Shown here: positions 26,901 to 34,661 of the stretch, one piece after another
How the letters are laid out: each line of letters opens with the position of its first letter
Numbering within the stretch: the first letter of the stretch is position 1
Origin: Candidatus Obscuribacterales bacterium
GTDB taxonomy: Bacteria; Cyanobacteriota; Vampirovibrionia; Obscuribacterales; Obscuribacteraceae
Direction of reading: 5' to 3'
DNA length: 43,062 nt
Assembly: GCA_021732025.1 (NCBI GenBank)
Contig: JAKFVU010000016.1
Location: 1-43,062, forward strand
Program-made: the position numbers and the translations under genes
Notes under the pieces: generated by a model
Told to the model about the DNA's origin: nothing
What the model saw: only the letters and a program-made list of their open reading frames with translations
The model's database searches: none

Positions 26901-27979
26901 TCAGGCTGAACCTGTTTAGGAGCAGCAAGAACGGGAGTTGGAGCAGGAGTAGCCATTGTCGGCTGCGGAGTTAAAGAAGAAGAAGAAGAAGATGTCTCTA
27001 TCTTCTTTTCTACTTTCTCAACTATGCGTGGCGGAGATGTCGGTTGAGCCGGCCAAGAGGGTGGTGGTGCATTAGAACTCTCTGCAGCACGCTTGGCCTG
27101 AGCAGTTGAGCCTGGTGAAGTCGCAGTAGGAGCAGACGGAGTAGGCAGCTGCATCGACTTAGGTACCACAGCTTCACGCGGTGCTTCACTAGGTTGATGG
27201 AATGTGTAAGGAGCTGGCGATCGTGTCGCTTCTTTATCGGGTGTTTTCAGTAGGGGTGGTGCACCAGAAGATAGTGTATTGAGCGGTCGAGCTTGAGGCG
27301 CTTTAAACTTGTCCATAGCAGGACTAGGGCCACCCGGTCTGCCCAAGACAGGCTTAGTACTAAAGGTACCAGAGGTGGAGAAATTGCCTGAGGTTGAAAA
27401 ATTTCCAGACGTCGAGAAGTTACCTGATTGAGAATTATTAGCCGACTCGCTATTTTCATTGCCAGAGGCAGCAGCCGGTGCTGCCACCACTGATGGTGTG
27501 GAGTCATAATCTACAGTTGGAGCATTGTTCTGCTGTGCATAATCAGAATCATCGACCAGTCCGGCTGCGGCCTGCGCGAACATCTTCTCTTGCGCTAGAG
27601 CATCAGCTTCAGCCTCCTGGCGTGCAGAAGTAGAAAAAGAATCGACCTGTTCCCAGCTAGAAGAGCTTGTAGCCACACTATTACTCGGAGCGCTTGCAGC
27701 ACTACTTGAAGCAGCATTAGAAGAATCGGCCTTGTCACTCAAAGCCATGCTTTCGGCGACCGCATCGGCATTGACGGCCGAAGGAGTATCGCTCTTTTTT
27801 ACTAGTGCTGAAAGCTTGGAAGAAATGTCTGCCTTACCGGCAGGATTATCAGCACCTTTACCCTGGCTATTGCCACCTTTCTTACTTAAGTAAGGGGTCA
27901 AATCTGGCAAGTCGTCCTTCAAACTATTCTTCCTCTCAAAGCCTATGGCTGCACGGTGCTCAATTGTCCTTGATTTCAC
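23912..27979 (-). CDS. 1355-residue low-complexity single-pass membrane protein
   Basis: No family recognised for the bulk. Residues 1-1220 are dominated by Ser, Ala, Glu, Pro and Gln, with no signal peptide, including hexapeptide repeats SGNFST (about residues 186-208; DNA 27358-27424) and a Lys/Glu/Ala-rich coiled stretch (KAKAEEKARKKAEEQAKAML). One TM helix follows a basic RTRTRVARM segment (about 1228-1250, IIAIVVLLVVIGGGAFYAY). The last 100 residues are a helical repeat domain (YYQMANKIDNEDPAEAIKLLEKI) resembling the C terminus of kinase C. Predicted topology is a long disordered cytoplasmic arm with many Ser/Thr, a TM helix and a small outside domain. Lying between two kinases in one operon, it is a good candidate substrate or scaffold. 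The start appears to be a GTG. Confidence 0.75.
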   Translation of the reverse strand: MKSRTIEHRAAIGFERKNSLKDDLPDLTPYLSKKGGNSQGKGADNPAGKADISSKLSALVKKSDTPSAVNADAVAESMALSDKADSSNAASSSAASAPSNSVATSSSSWEQVDSFSTSARQEAEADALAQEKMFAQAAAGLVDDSDYAQQNNAPTVDYDSTPSVVAAPAAASGNENSESANNSQSGNFSTSGNFSTSGNFSTSGTFSTKPVLGRPGGPSPAMDKFKAPQARPLNTLSSGAPPLLKTPDKEATRSPAPYTFHQPSEAPREAVVPKSMQLPTPSAPTATSPGSTAQAKRAAESSNAPPPSWPAQPTSPPRIVEKVEKKIETSSSSSSLTPQPTMATPAPTPVLAAPKQVQPESTADILAKAFLEEAKALEQGSDDLLESSNFDQSNSLASDFSQAEADSKYDSPYFEAKPKGSLGFGNLLSSGTAALNTEGSEEHSNLADLMIPTGEHQALFAPDRRGEDESISPFDEVQPETQPELQDHVLLDNSDNFSASLAAASSESVRVDEKPAPAFSSLFSTEIVTSGQDYSFTGTPDSSAAAEGPSSFLDEIKTLEEDVQTFSPPPAYEIDEPSQSSGVLSQSDAISKLLEAVNKEQQANASTDIDSSFSDPAFTASSFSEADDMRTADTMFGSGGSNKGSAEELSAADAVFGAVPDLVAPVPEGMLEAIADSNSASSTSSSSSTPNISSSGFPEQPVLGKDSLPMAFADAANFEQESLESIKQGIRKAKAEEKARKKAEEQAKAMLAAAESTVAEAAVTEPAEAVVAETAGPTDPVAAQAPAESVETAKASEQQSPKSTAKLSLTEMIELANSAKLEQVNDAKPSTSTEQPSAAKSSLSSLLSGALDDEPVLEAHKEAEDEDEDEGDSLGGAISDALDKLLASGQEEQSQSFAVDSSDTQVKRDTSVADSSFASSSFANSSFPPPLPEPTESIKPSAARAEAFASTSNQVEEEQPLTQTQANKVDALSRLLEVASKAPHKSPDDKRSPSDSASKIAAEINKPPGKVSRQVETISAADYGQPNQGAAMSSPFGGSSPFSSPFNSPSASQTRQAGQDPAATSGSGSGMSNPYDGVSGMPQATVSNDAVSARIAALNRKLEEQSRPPSASAVNMEAMAQIQQQAEAQAQSQSQSSVGTGTGSSPSVNSLSQLPPQVDDSPSTRAELVNRILGSAKISQHGTKMPELPTRTVSEAISPEQTAAIRGGKNAQAPARTRTRVARMPGFDVRPIIAIVVLLVVIGGGAFYAYQSGIIKLNLPEAKGGGDAKATIDQMIKSGELDRAREILEAKVNTGKITASEGEKLHSVYYQMANKIDNEDPAEAIKLLEKIPSRSKKFKDAQKLLRKLKRKVKKN

Positions 27980-28021
27980 TCTGAATAGGTGGCCAAACGG
28001 GCAAAATTTTGGCCAAATTTC

Positions 28022-29059
28022 CTATTGGGGACCCCTTGTACGCTCATTTACCCGCTGGGACTGATTTTGCAACCTTCCATCATTCTTTTGTCCACTTCCC
28101 TTAACTAAAGAGAATCCAGTCGCCTGACAAGCTAGACCCAAATCTTTGGCAAAATCGACAGCTGATGCATGTCTATCCTTAGGATTTTTCTGCAAGGCTT
28201 TAGCCACGACGAGGTCTACTGGTTCAGGAATGCCTAAATCTGGCCTCACGGTAGACATTAATGGCATTTTGTCGTTTACAGTCTTAACCATAAACTCTTT
28301 TGAGGTGGTGGCCTCGAACGGGCGCTTACCGGTGACCATCTCAAAAACAACCAAAGCCAATGAATAAATATCGGTGCGGTGATCTAAAGGCAGACCCCGA
28401 CACTGCTCAGGACTCATGTAGGCAGGAGAACCAGCCACTGTTGTCGGCCGAGCCATAGTGTTCATGCCATTTTCGAATACTGTGTAAGCAATGCCAAAAT
28501 CGCAGACCTTGACGAAGTCTTGCTCGCTGGTTGAGTCAAGCACGATGTTTTCAGGTTTTATATCGCGGTGAACAAAACCTTGACTATGCGCCTCTTGCAA
28601 ACCGTTGCAAACTTGTCTCGTGATTTCGAGCATGCGAGATGGGGCTAGATGCTCTTCGCTAGAAATTAGAGATGACAGTGGTGTTCCTTGCAAATAGTCC
28701 ATGACTAGGTATGGCTGGCCATCATCGGTGATGCCAGACTCCCACAGATTGACAATATTAGGGTGGCGCAGCTGCTCTAAAGCACGCACTTCACGAGAAA
28801 ATTTTTCCATACTCTTGGGGTCGGCACCAAGGTAGCTGTGCACGACCTTTACAGCAACAGCACCGCCCATAAGAAGCCTTGTTGCTCTGTAAACGATGCC
28901 GCTGGCACCCTTACCAACGACCGTCTCGACAGCGTACTTGTTATTGATAAGGGCGCCAATCAACGGGTCTTTACCGACCGGCTCGAGGGCGACCTTATCT
29001 CGCGGACAAGTGGAAGACTCATCACCAAAATAGTTGTTACACCGCAGACAAAGCTTCAT
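28022..29059 (-). CDS. Ser/Thr protein kinase with N-terminal zinc ribbon, soluble (kinase D)
   Basis: The 345-residue protein is a close paralogue of kinase C: the same MKLCLxCN start with a third Cys at 18, a kinase domain of about 43-312 with GKGASGIVY, Lys71, HRDIKPEN (164-171), DFG (187-189) and MSPEQCRG. It lacks the TM helix and C-terminal repeat domain, ending in a short polar, basic tail (RLQNQSQRVNERTRGPQ). All catalytic residues are present. It is the first gene of the minus-strand operon kinase D, low-complexity protein, kinase C, with 42 bp to the next start. An imperfect 18-bp direct repeat lies in its upstream region and may be regulatory. Confidence 0.92.
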   Translation of the reverse strand: MKLCLRCNNYFGDESSTCPRDKVALEPVGKDPLIGALINNKYAVETVVGKGASGIVYRATRLLMGGAVAVKVVHSYLGADPKSMEKFSREVRALEQLRHPNIVNLWESGITDDGQPYLVMDYLQGTPLSSLISSEEHLAPSRMLEITRQVCNGLQEAHSQGFVHRDIKPENIVLDSTSEQDFVKVCDFGIAYTVFENGMNTMARPTTVAGSPAYMSPEQCRGLPLDHRTDIYSLALVVFEMVTGKRPFEATTSKEFMVKTVNDKMPLMSTVRPDLGIPEPVDLVVAKALQKNPKDRHASAVDFAKDLGLACQATGFSLVKGSGQKNDGRLQNQSQRVNERTRGPQ

Positions 29060-29098
29060 TTAGAACTGCCAATCAATTTCGGTCCGTGACTCCCTAAA

Positions 29099-29200
29099 TA
29101 TCCACCACTAAAGCAATACCAAGAGGTACTACCCTTTATTTTACTTACCCATAGAGGCGGGCACTACACCACCGACAGTAGTTATCAGCCACTAAAGCAA
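29099..29200 (-). promoter_or_regulatory. 18-bp direct repeat upstream of the kinase operon
   Basis: TATCCACCACTAAAGCAA (29099-29116) recurs as TATCAGCCACTAAAGCAA (29183-29200): 16 of 18 identical, 84 bp apart, about eight helical turns. Both lie in the intergenic region between dprA and kinase D, upstream of kinase D. They could be a pair of operator sites or promoter-proximal elements; no regulator is identified. Confidence 0.35.
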
Positions 29201-29218
29201 GGTTAATTTATTGACTTA

Positions 29219-30376
29219 TCAACCCCTGACATACCAGTCGCCTGGCAAACGCTCGGCAATTCCAGCCAACTCTAACATGGTCAGGGTACTTGAGAGTTCT
29301 CCAGCTGTCATTCCTGTCTTTTCTGTGAGCTGATCAAAATGAACAGGTTCATTCGAAAGCAATTCGTGGACATCTTTCTCTCGACCAAATAGCTCTAAAA
29401 CAATAGGTTCACTTCGAGGCCTAGTGGTAGTTGCCCAGTTAAGGGCTTTCATAATGTCAGGAACATCTGTGACCAGTTGCGCCAAATTATCAGCGATCAG
29501 TCGATTGGTGCCTTGCGACATGGGCTGATCTATTCTGCCGGGAAGAGCAAAAACCTGGCGATCCTGTTCAAAGGCCGAACGAGCTGTAATCAGTGAGCCA
29601 GATTGCTTCCCTGCCTCGATCACAAGTAAGCCTTGGCCGATGCCAGAAATGATGCGATTGCGCGCCGGAAAGCGCCATTTCTCAGGGGTGATACCTGGGA
29701 AATACTCTGACAGAATGAGACCTTTGGGGTCTTCGCTCATCTTGGCGTAAAGAGGCTTGTTCGAGCTTGGATAGCAAACATCAGGACCACAGGCTAACAC
29801 TGCCGCGGTTTTGCCACCAGCTTCAATGGCACCATAGTGAGCAAACGAGTCTACTCCGATAGCCATGCCACTAATAACGGTTACTCCCGCCTGGGCCAAT
29901 TCGCGGCCAAACTCTTTAGCCTGTTTCTGACCATATGTAGAAGGAGTGCGGGTACCAACCACGCCCACACCGTAAGCCAAATTGTCCATACTCATCTCGC
30001 CTTTGACATAGAGGACAAAGGGCGGCTCATGTATCTCTCTTAGAGTATGAGGATAAAGCGGATGCGCCATCGGAAAGGCTCTAACATTGGCCTTCTCTAA
30101 CTTGTCAGGCAACGAATCAGGATCTATTTCAGAGCGCTTAGCAACAAACTTTGCTATCAGATCGTCGGTAATCCAACCTAGATAGTAAGGAGAGCGGCTC
30201 ATATCTTTCAGCTCTGAAGCACTGGCCTGCCAAAATGTCTTCATGGTCTCAAAGCGATCGTAAAGGTTGATCATGCGGGAGGCGCGCAGTCCACAGCCCG
30301 AGCACAAATCAAGAGCAAGCCAATATTTCAGCTCTTCGTTGCCCCACAATTTGATGGGATCTTCGATAAGATGCAT
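29219..30376 (-). CDS. dprA: DNA-processing protein DprA/Smf
   Basis: A helix-hairpin-helix-like N terminus is followed by the DprA Rossmann fold: VGTRTPSTYG, VTVISGMAIGVDSFAHYGAIEAGGKTAAVLACG, FPARNRIISG, EAGKQSGSLITARSAFEQ and LPGRIDQPMSQGTNRLI. A C-terminal winged-helix-like domain (VHFDQLTEKTGMTAGELSSTLTMLELAG) completes the long cyanobacterial-type form. DprA loads RecA onto incoming single-stranded DNA in natural transformation. I chose ATG 30376 (385 residues); a TTG at 30427 would add 17 residues and neither start has an optimal ribosome-binding site. It is divergent from the TPR/PDZ gene, with about 100 bp between starts. Confidence 0.92.
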   Translation of the reverse strand: MHLIEDPIKLWGNEELKYWLALDLCSGCGLRASRMINLYDRFETMKTFWQASASELKDMSRSPYYLGWITDDLIAKFVAKRSEIDPDSLPDKLEKANVRAFPMAHPLYPHTLREIHEPPFVLYVKGEMSMDNLAYGVGVVGTRTPSTYGQKQAKEFGRELAQAGVTVISGMAIGVDSFAHYGAIEAGGKTAAVLACGPDVCYPSSNKPLYAKMSEDPKGLILSEYFPGITPEKWRFPARNRIISGIGQGLLVIEAGKQSGSLITARSAFEQDRQVFALPGRIDQPMSQGTNRLIADNLAQLVTDVPDIMKALNWATTTRPRSEPIVLELFGREKDVHELLSNEPVHFDQLTEKTGMTAGELSSTLTMLELAGIAERLPGDWYVRG

Positions 30377-30480
30377 AATCAGATATACCAACCCTCTTGT
30401 TGCATTCGCGCCTTCTGCCACCTGCAAATAATGATGCTAGCATTAACAACAGTAGTTCCAGGAAAAAAGTTCAATTCGCT

Positions 30481-31950
30481 ATGGTGCAAAAACGAGCTAG
30501 AAACTTAAAATCTTTTCGCCGAACGGTCGAGGCAATGCTCTGCGTAGCATTAGGGCTGTCTGCAATATATAGCCCTGGCTTGGCCCAAGGTTTGAACGCC
30601 GAAGAGACCAACAAACTGAAGCTGATTGAGCAAAACCTCTTCTTTAAAAATTACGATGACGACAGTGCCGAAGTGCGCATGGCCCGTATTGAAAAAAGAG
30701 TCTTTGGCGAAGCGGCTGAAGGTGCTCTCAGTACTCGCATGGCTAACATTTTGCAGGTGGCAAAACCCTTAGACAAACCTCCCACTCAACGCCAAGGTAA
30801 TGCGACTCAAAACAACGCTGGGGGCTCAAATTCACCAAGAAATGCCCAACCGACTTTTGAGCAACAGCAACAAGAACAGCAAATGCGGCAAGAAGATGCA
30901 GCAGACCGAGCCAGGCAGAGAGCTATGGCTGCCCGTGATGAAGAAGTCAATCAAATGTTTGCCGATGCTGTACGCCTGTGGAAAGAACGTAGAGGCAATG
31001 AGGCCTTAGAGAAGTTTGAGCAGGTAGTGCGGCTAGCCCCAGACAATGCCGAGGCCCATTTTAGTCTTGGTGTTATTTATGAAGCTCAACGCAACTTTGT
31101 TGAGGCCTTAGGCAGCTACAAGAAAGCTGCCGATATAGATCCACATAAGCGCGAGTACAAAGAAGCAGTCACTCTGGTAGAGAAAAAAGCTGTAGGCAAA
31201 GAACAAGACGACGGCAAAAAACTAGAGCTGCGCATGTTGGCAGAAAATGCCTCTGGTGCCTATAAGCGCGGTGAATTTATTTCTGCCCTAGATCTTTATA
31301 AACAACTTGATCGCAAGGCACCAAATCAAGCCCTCGTTAAATACAACATCGCTACTATTTACTTGGCTATGAAAAGCCCAGTGCAAGCCTTAGATTTCTT
31401 CAGACAAGCACGCAAGCTCAAACCGGAAGAACCGAACTACCAAAGAGCGGTGGCACAACTGGAAGGCAACTTGCAAGCAGAAGAGACTGAGCGTCTCAAT
31501 TCTGAGAGAGCTTGGCAAAATCAAAATCAAAATCAGAACCAAAACCAAAATCAGAACCAGAACCAGAATCAGAACCAGTACCAGAATCAAAACCAGAATC
31601 AGGCGAGAAACTCAAATCAGAAACAGCCAAGAGGCAATAGTTCGATCGGTAATAACTCGAACAGTAATAGCAATGGCCTTCTAGGCGGCGATAAAAACGC
31701 ACCACCGCCATCTGCTGCATTTGGCATCTTGGCAAAGAGCAATAAGTCTGGGGTGCTTGTCACCACTATTGGTATCGCTTCTCGGGCGGCGAGATGCGGC
31801 CTTCAAAGAGGTGACGTCATTAGAGCAGTTGACGGTGAAGTGATTAAAAGCGTCAATCAATTTCAGCAACTGATGGGCGGCAAAAGCCAAGGTCAATCTC
31901 TGCAGCTAATGATTGAACGCAAGGGCGCTATCGGCCAAATTATTCTCTAA
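30481..31950 (+). CDS. secreted TPR and PDZ-domain protein with Asn-Gln repeat
   Basis: The 489-residue protein has a signal peptide (1-36, ending SPGLAQ) and a short N-terminal domain (EETNKLKLIEQNLFFKNYDDDSAEVRMARIEKRVFG) that repeats a pattern of acidic and aromatic residues. A Gln-rich linker precedes TPR units (about 150-230 and 255-330, with AHFSLGVIYEAQRNFVEALGSYKKAADIDP). A run of Asn-Gln dipeptides follows (DNA 31519-31604). A C-terminal PDZ domain spans about 405-489 (VLVTTIGIASRAARCGLQRGDVIRAVDGE). It is likely a periplasmic binding or scaffold protein; no protease active site is seen. The ATG at 30481 is selected because it directly precedes the basic start of the signal peptide. 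It converges on mqnE. Confidence 0.8.
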   Translation: MVQKRARNLKSFRRTVEAMLCVALGLSAIYSPGLAQGLNAEETNKLKLIEQNLFFKNYDDDSAEVRMARIEKRVFGEAAEGALSTRMANILQVAKPLDKPPTQRQGNATQNNAGGSNSPRNAQPTFEQQQQEQQMRQEDAADRARQRAMAARDEEVNQMFADAVRLWKERRGNEALEKFEQVVRLAPDNAEAHFSLGVIYEAQRNFVEALGSYKKAADIDPHKREYKEAVTLVEKKAVGKEQDDGKKLELRMLAENASGAYKRGEFISALDLYKQLDRKAPNQALVKYNIATIYLAMKSPVQALDFFRQARKLKPEEPNYQRAVAQLEGNLQAEETERLNSERAWQNQNQNQNQNQNQNQNQNQNQYQNQNQNQARNSNQKQPRGNSSIGNNSNSNSNGLLGGDKNAPPPSAAFGILAKSNKSGVLVTTIGIASRAARCGLQRGDVIRAVDGEVIKSVNQFQQLMGGKSQGQSLQLMIERKGAIGQIIL

Positions 31951-31959
31951 GAGCCTTTG

Positions 31960-31983
31960 GCACTAGTGATCGTTTACTAGTGC
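31960..31983. terminator. perfect inverted repeat at convergent gene ends
   Basis: GCACTAGT (31960-31967) and ACTAGTGC (31976-31983) form an 8-bp perfect stem with an 8-nt loop, overlapping the last codons and TAG stop of mqnE and lying 9 bp beyond the TPR/PDZ stop. The position between convergent genes suits a bidirectional terminator, but there is no T tract. Confidence 0.4.
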
Positions 31984-33153
31984 GTTGAGCCGCTCAGCAA
32001 AACTCTCAGAGATTTTTGCCGGCTCGAGAGAAGAGACCTGGCGAATGTTGTAGATGGTGTCTCGTACAACCGGTTTGTAGCCTGAAGAAGCAATCAATTG
32101 CTCCATCTTCTCTTGAGCTAGTTGCAACGGTGTTTTAGCACCAGCGGCATGGGTAATTTTCTCTTCCATAATAGTGCCATCCATATCGTCGGCACCAAAT
32201 GAAAGGGCAAGCTGGGCCAACTGCACACCGAGCTGAATCCAGTAAGCTTTTATGTGCGGGAAGTTATCGAGCAATATTCTTGAGATGGCAACATCTTTGA
32301 GCAAATCAGCTGGTGTTGGCTCAGTCACTTCGTCTTGAATATTGGTGCCATCGTAGTAGCACTTCAATGGAATAAAGCATTGGAAGCCACCACTCTTATC
32401 TTGCTGCTCACGCAGAAGCAACATGTGGTCAACTTTGTTTTCGATGCTCTCACTGATACCGGTCAACATGGTGGCATTAGATTTGATTCCAAGTTTATGG
32501 GCAATGCCATGAATTTCTAAATACACAGGAGCTGGTGTTTTCTTCACAGCCATACGCTCACGAACAGCATCATCAAATATCTCGGCACCACCGCCAGGCA
32601 TAGAGCCCAAACCACAAGCAATTAAGCGAGTGAGTACTTCTTCATAGGTAATGCCGTCAAGATTGGCTAGATATTCAATTTCTACAGCCGTAAAGGCCTT
32701 CATGTGAATATGAGGAAACTTGATTCTTAACTGCTGCAAGACTTCTTCGTAGTAGGCCAAATCACACGCTGGGTTGAGTCCGCCAACCATGTGTATTTCA
32801 TTGATGCCGAGAGCGGCACCCTTACCGGCCTCTTCTAATACTCGGTCGACACCCCAGGTATACGCTTTGCCACGCTCTTCAGGGTTGGCGTACGAACAAA
32901 AGCGACAAGTCTCAACACAAAAATTGGTGGGGTTGAGGTGCATGTTGTGAATGTAATAGACATAGTTCTCTTGGCCCGGCTCAGCCTTAACACGACGAGC
33001 GTACTCACCAAGAGCACCGATAGCTACCAAATCATCAGACTGATAGAGGCGAATGGCGTCTTCACGACTGATGCGCTTGCCTGTATAAACTTTCTCAGCC
33101 ACGTCTGCTAAGGGATGGCCGGTGAAAATTCTATTCTCAATAACAGCGGACAT
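31963..33153 (-). CDS. mqnE: aminofutalosine synthase MqnE (radical SAM)
   Basis: The 396-residue protein carries the radical SAM cluster motif Cys79-x3-Cys83-x2-Cys86 (CVETCRFC) preceded by HNMHLNPTNF. It also has the MqnE/MqnC-type segments EIHMVGGLNPACDLAYYEE, MPGGGAEIFDDAVRER and LSFGADDMDGTIMEEKI. MqnE joins a chorismate-derived enolpyruvyl benzoate with SAM to give aminofutalosine, an early step of the futalosine menaquinone pathway. MqnC is the near relative, but the tail and order of motifs fit MqnE better. ATG 33153 has AGAGGTG 4 nt upstream; a TTG at 33174 lies before that ribosome-binding site. No other mqn gene is adjacent; a UbiD-family gene is 26 kb away in the window. Confidence 0.9.
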   Translation of the reverse strand: MSAVIENRIFTGHPLADVAEKVYTGKRISREDAIRLYQSDDLVAIGALGEYARRVKAEPGQENYVYYIHNMHLNPTNFCVETCRFCSYANPEERGKAYTWGVDRVLEEAGKGAALGINEIHMVGGLNPACDLAYYEEVLQQLRIKFPHIHMKAFTAVEIEYLANLDGITYEEVLTRLIACGLGSMPGGGAEIFDDAVRERMAVKKTPAPVYLEIHGIAHKLGIKSNATMLTGISESIENKVDHMLLLREQQDKSGGFQCFIPLKCYYDGTNIQDEVTEPTPADLLKDVAISRILLDNFPHIKAYWIQLGVQLAQLALSFGADDMDGTIMEEKITHAAGAKTPLQLAQEKMEQLIASSGYKPVVRDTIYNIRQVSSLEPAKISESFAERLNALVNDH

Positions 33154-33289
33154 TGGCACCTCTAAAGACTTCAAAGTGGCTATTGACTAATCACAAGAGA
33201 TAATCTTAACAGGATAAAAATAGGTTTGGTCTAACTTCTAGTGAGCTAGTCACAAGCGTTCACAAGAGGCCTTCCTCACAACATAGCTA

Positions 33290-33880
33290 CTAGTCTCGCA
33301 CTACCCAATTGGGGTTGAGCATTGATGTCAGGATATGGTCGCACCACTTGCCGTTGATGAACAAATAATCACGGGCGTAGCCCTCAACATTGAAGCCTAG
33401 GCTGCGCAATAGCCAGCCACTGCGCTGATTAGAGGGCTGATAGTTAGCCATTATTCGATGCAAGTTGAGGGCAGAAAAACCGTATGCAATCACTGACTGC
33501 AAGGCTTCCTTCATCATGTGCTTGCCTTCTCGATCTTGGGCAATGGAATAACCTAGATTGCAATATTGGGCAGCACTGCGAACAATGTTATTCAAATTGG
33601 CAGAACCCACCACCACACCAGGGTTAGCACGATCAAAAAGAAAGAAACGTACAGCCACGTCGCTATGAAAATCTTCCAAATTTTGACTAATCTGTGCTTC
33701 CCAATAAGCTTTGGTTAGATAGTCGCTAGGCCAAGCAGGACCGCCATCGGCCAAATGAGACCTGTTTGTCTCGAAATAAGTTATTACCGCTTCTACATCT
33801 TCAATCTGGGCCAAACGAATCGTACATCTTCCTGTATTCAATGTCGGAAGCTTGGCTTTTTGTGCGGTCAAATCGTGCAT
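33290..33880 (-). CDS. GNAT acetyltransferase, RimJ/RimL-like
   Basis: The 196-residue protein matches the RimJ/RimL branch of GNAT enzymes: RLAQIEDVEAVITYFETN at the N terminus, PGVVVGSANLNNIVR, the acetyl-CoA-binding region NLGYSIAQDREGKHMMKEAL, FSALNLHRIMANYQPSNQRSGWLLRSLGF and the terminal strand WCDHILTSML. These enzymes acetylate protein N termini or small molecules; the target cannot be predicted. It lies downstream of the acidic hypothetical gene (22 bp) and upstream of mqnE on the same strand. Confidence 0.88.
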   Translation of the reverse strand: MHDLTAQKAKLPTLNTGRCTIRLAQIEDVEAVITYFETNRSHLADGGPAWPSDYLTKAYWEAQISQNLEDFHSDVAVRFFLFDRANPGVVVGSANLNNIVRSAAQYCNLGYSIAQDREGKHMMKEALQSVIAYGFSALNLHRIMANYQPSNQRSGWLLRSLGFNVEGYARDYLFINGKWCDHILTSMLNPNWVVRD

Positions 33881-33902
33881 GTTTTTCTTAGATACCCTAA
33901 AT

Positions 33903-34499
33903 TTACTCGACCCAGAAACTCGAATTGGCTCTCACTGGAGCAGCTGACTCTTCGAATACTGGTCTTCTATTGTCTTCGTGGGCGAGAATCTCAACAAGTA
34001 AATCTGCATCAATTTCTAACTCATCATCGAGTGAATATGGCGATGCCAAAACCAAACCGGTATGGTCGTCATCAAAATCTCTCCATGACTCTTTGATGGA
34101 AGATTCAAACAAATACTCATCTTCGTTTGTCCAGGCAAGAAAACTATCTTCGATTGATGGCAAAGGCTCAATCAAAGGCATACCTGCACGGCGGCCGCGA
34201 TCTATGTCATTGATTCTCTGTTCGATTGCTTCGACTTCGCTGCGATGAGTGTCGCCAAACCAATGCATCATTGCTTCTTTCTGACGTTCGCGGCATAAAA
34301 CATTGTCTTCACGGTCAGTGTCGGCCAAACGTCTAGCATCGGTAAGGCTAAATCCGCCCTGATGGCTCTGAGCTCTCATGCGAGAAAGACGCTGCTTATT
34401 GCGGTCAATATCAATAAAATTCGGCAAAATCAAGCCGTCTTTTGCCCGTATCACTGATGAACTCAAACTTTTGACTAGAAGCAGCACATTAGAAATCAA
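33903..34499 (-). CDS. acidic hypothetical protein
   Basis: I do not recognise this 198-residue protein. It starts with a short hydrophobic stretch (MISNVLLLVKSLSSSV) from a TTG codon, so the true start may be further in, for example at the Met of RMRAQSHQGG. The middle is charged and helical (DARRLADTDREDNVLCRERQKEAMMHWFG...RSEVEAIEQRINDIDRGRR). The C-terminal part is strongly acidic (YSLDDELEIDADLLVEILAHEDN). There is no zinc motif or clear TM helix. It is 22 bp upstream of the acetyltransferase, likely in one transcript. Confidence 0.5.
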   Translation of the reverse strand: MISNVLLLVKSLSSSVIRAKDGLILPNFIDIDRNKQRLSRMRAQSHQGGFSLTDARRLADTDREDNVLCRERQKEAMMHWFGDTHRSEVEAIEQRINDIDRGRRAGMPLIEPLPSIEDSFLAWTNEDEYLFESSIKESWRDFDDDHTGLVLASPYSLDDELEIDADLLVEILAHEDNRRPVFEESAAPVRANSSFWVE

Positions 34500-34661
34500 A
34501 TTTCACACCCGCCCAGAGAAAATGCCATTCAACTTGCCAAGAGAATAAATCGGTGACCGTCCGTTCTCAATGGGGTAATTCCCCCAAATAAACTTCGCTT
34601 CATTAATTTATCAACTTAGATATCAAAAGTCTATCTAAATCTATATCTACCCATTATGCAG

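Noticed and set aside
27358..27424. CRISPR-like short repeats
   Set aside because: These are 18-bp in-frame repeats coding SGNFST, contiguous without spacers.
34571..34586. GGGG-TAATT-CCCC hairpin as terminator of the NurA-like gene
   Set aside because: The stem is only about 4-5 bp, lies more than 75 bp after the stop and has no T tract.
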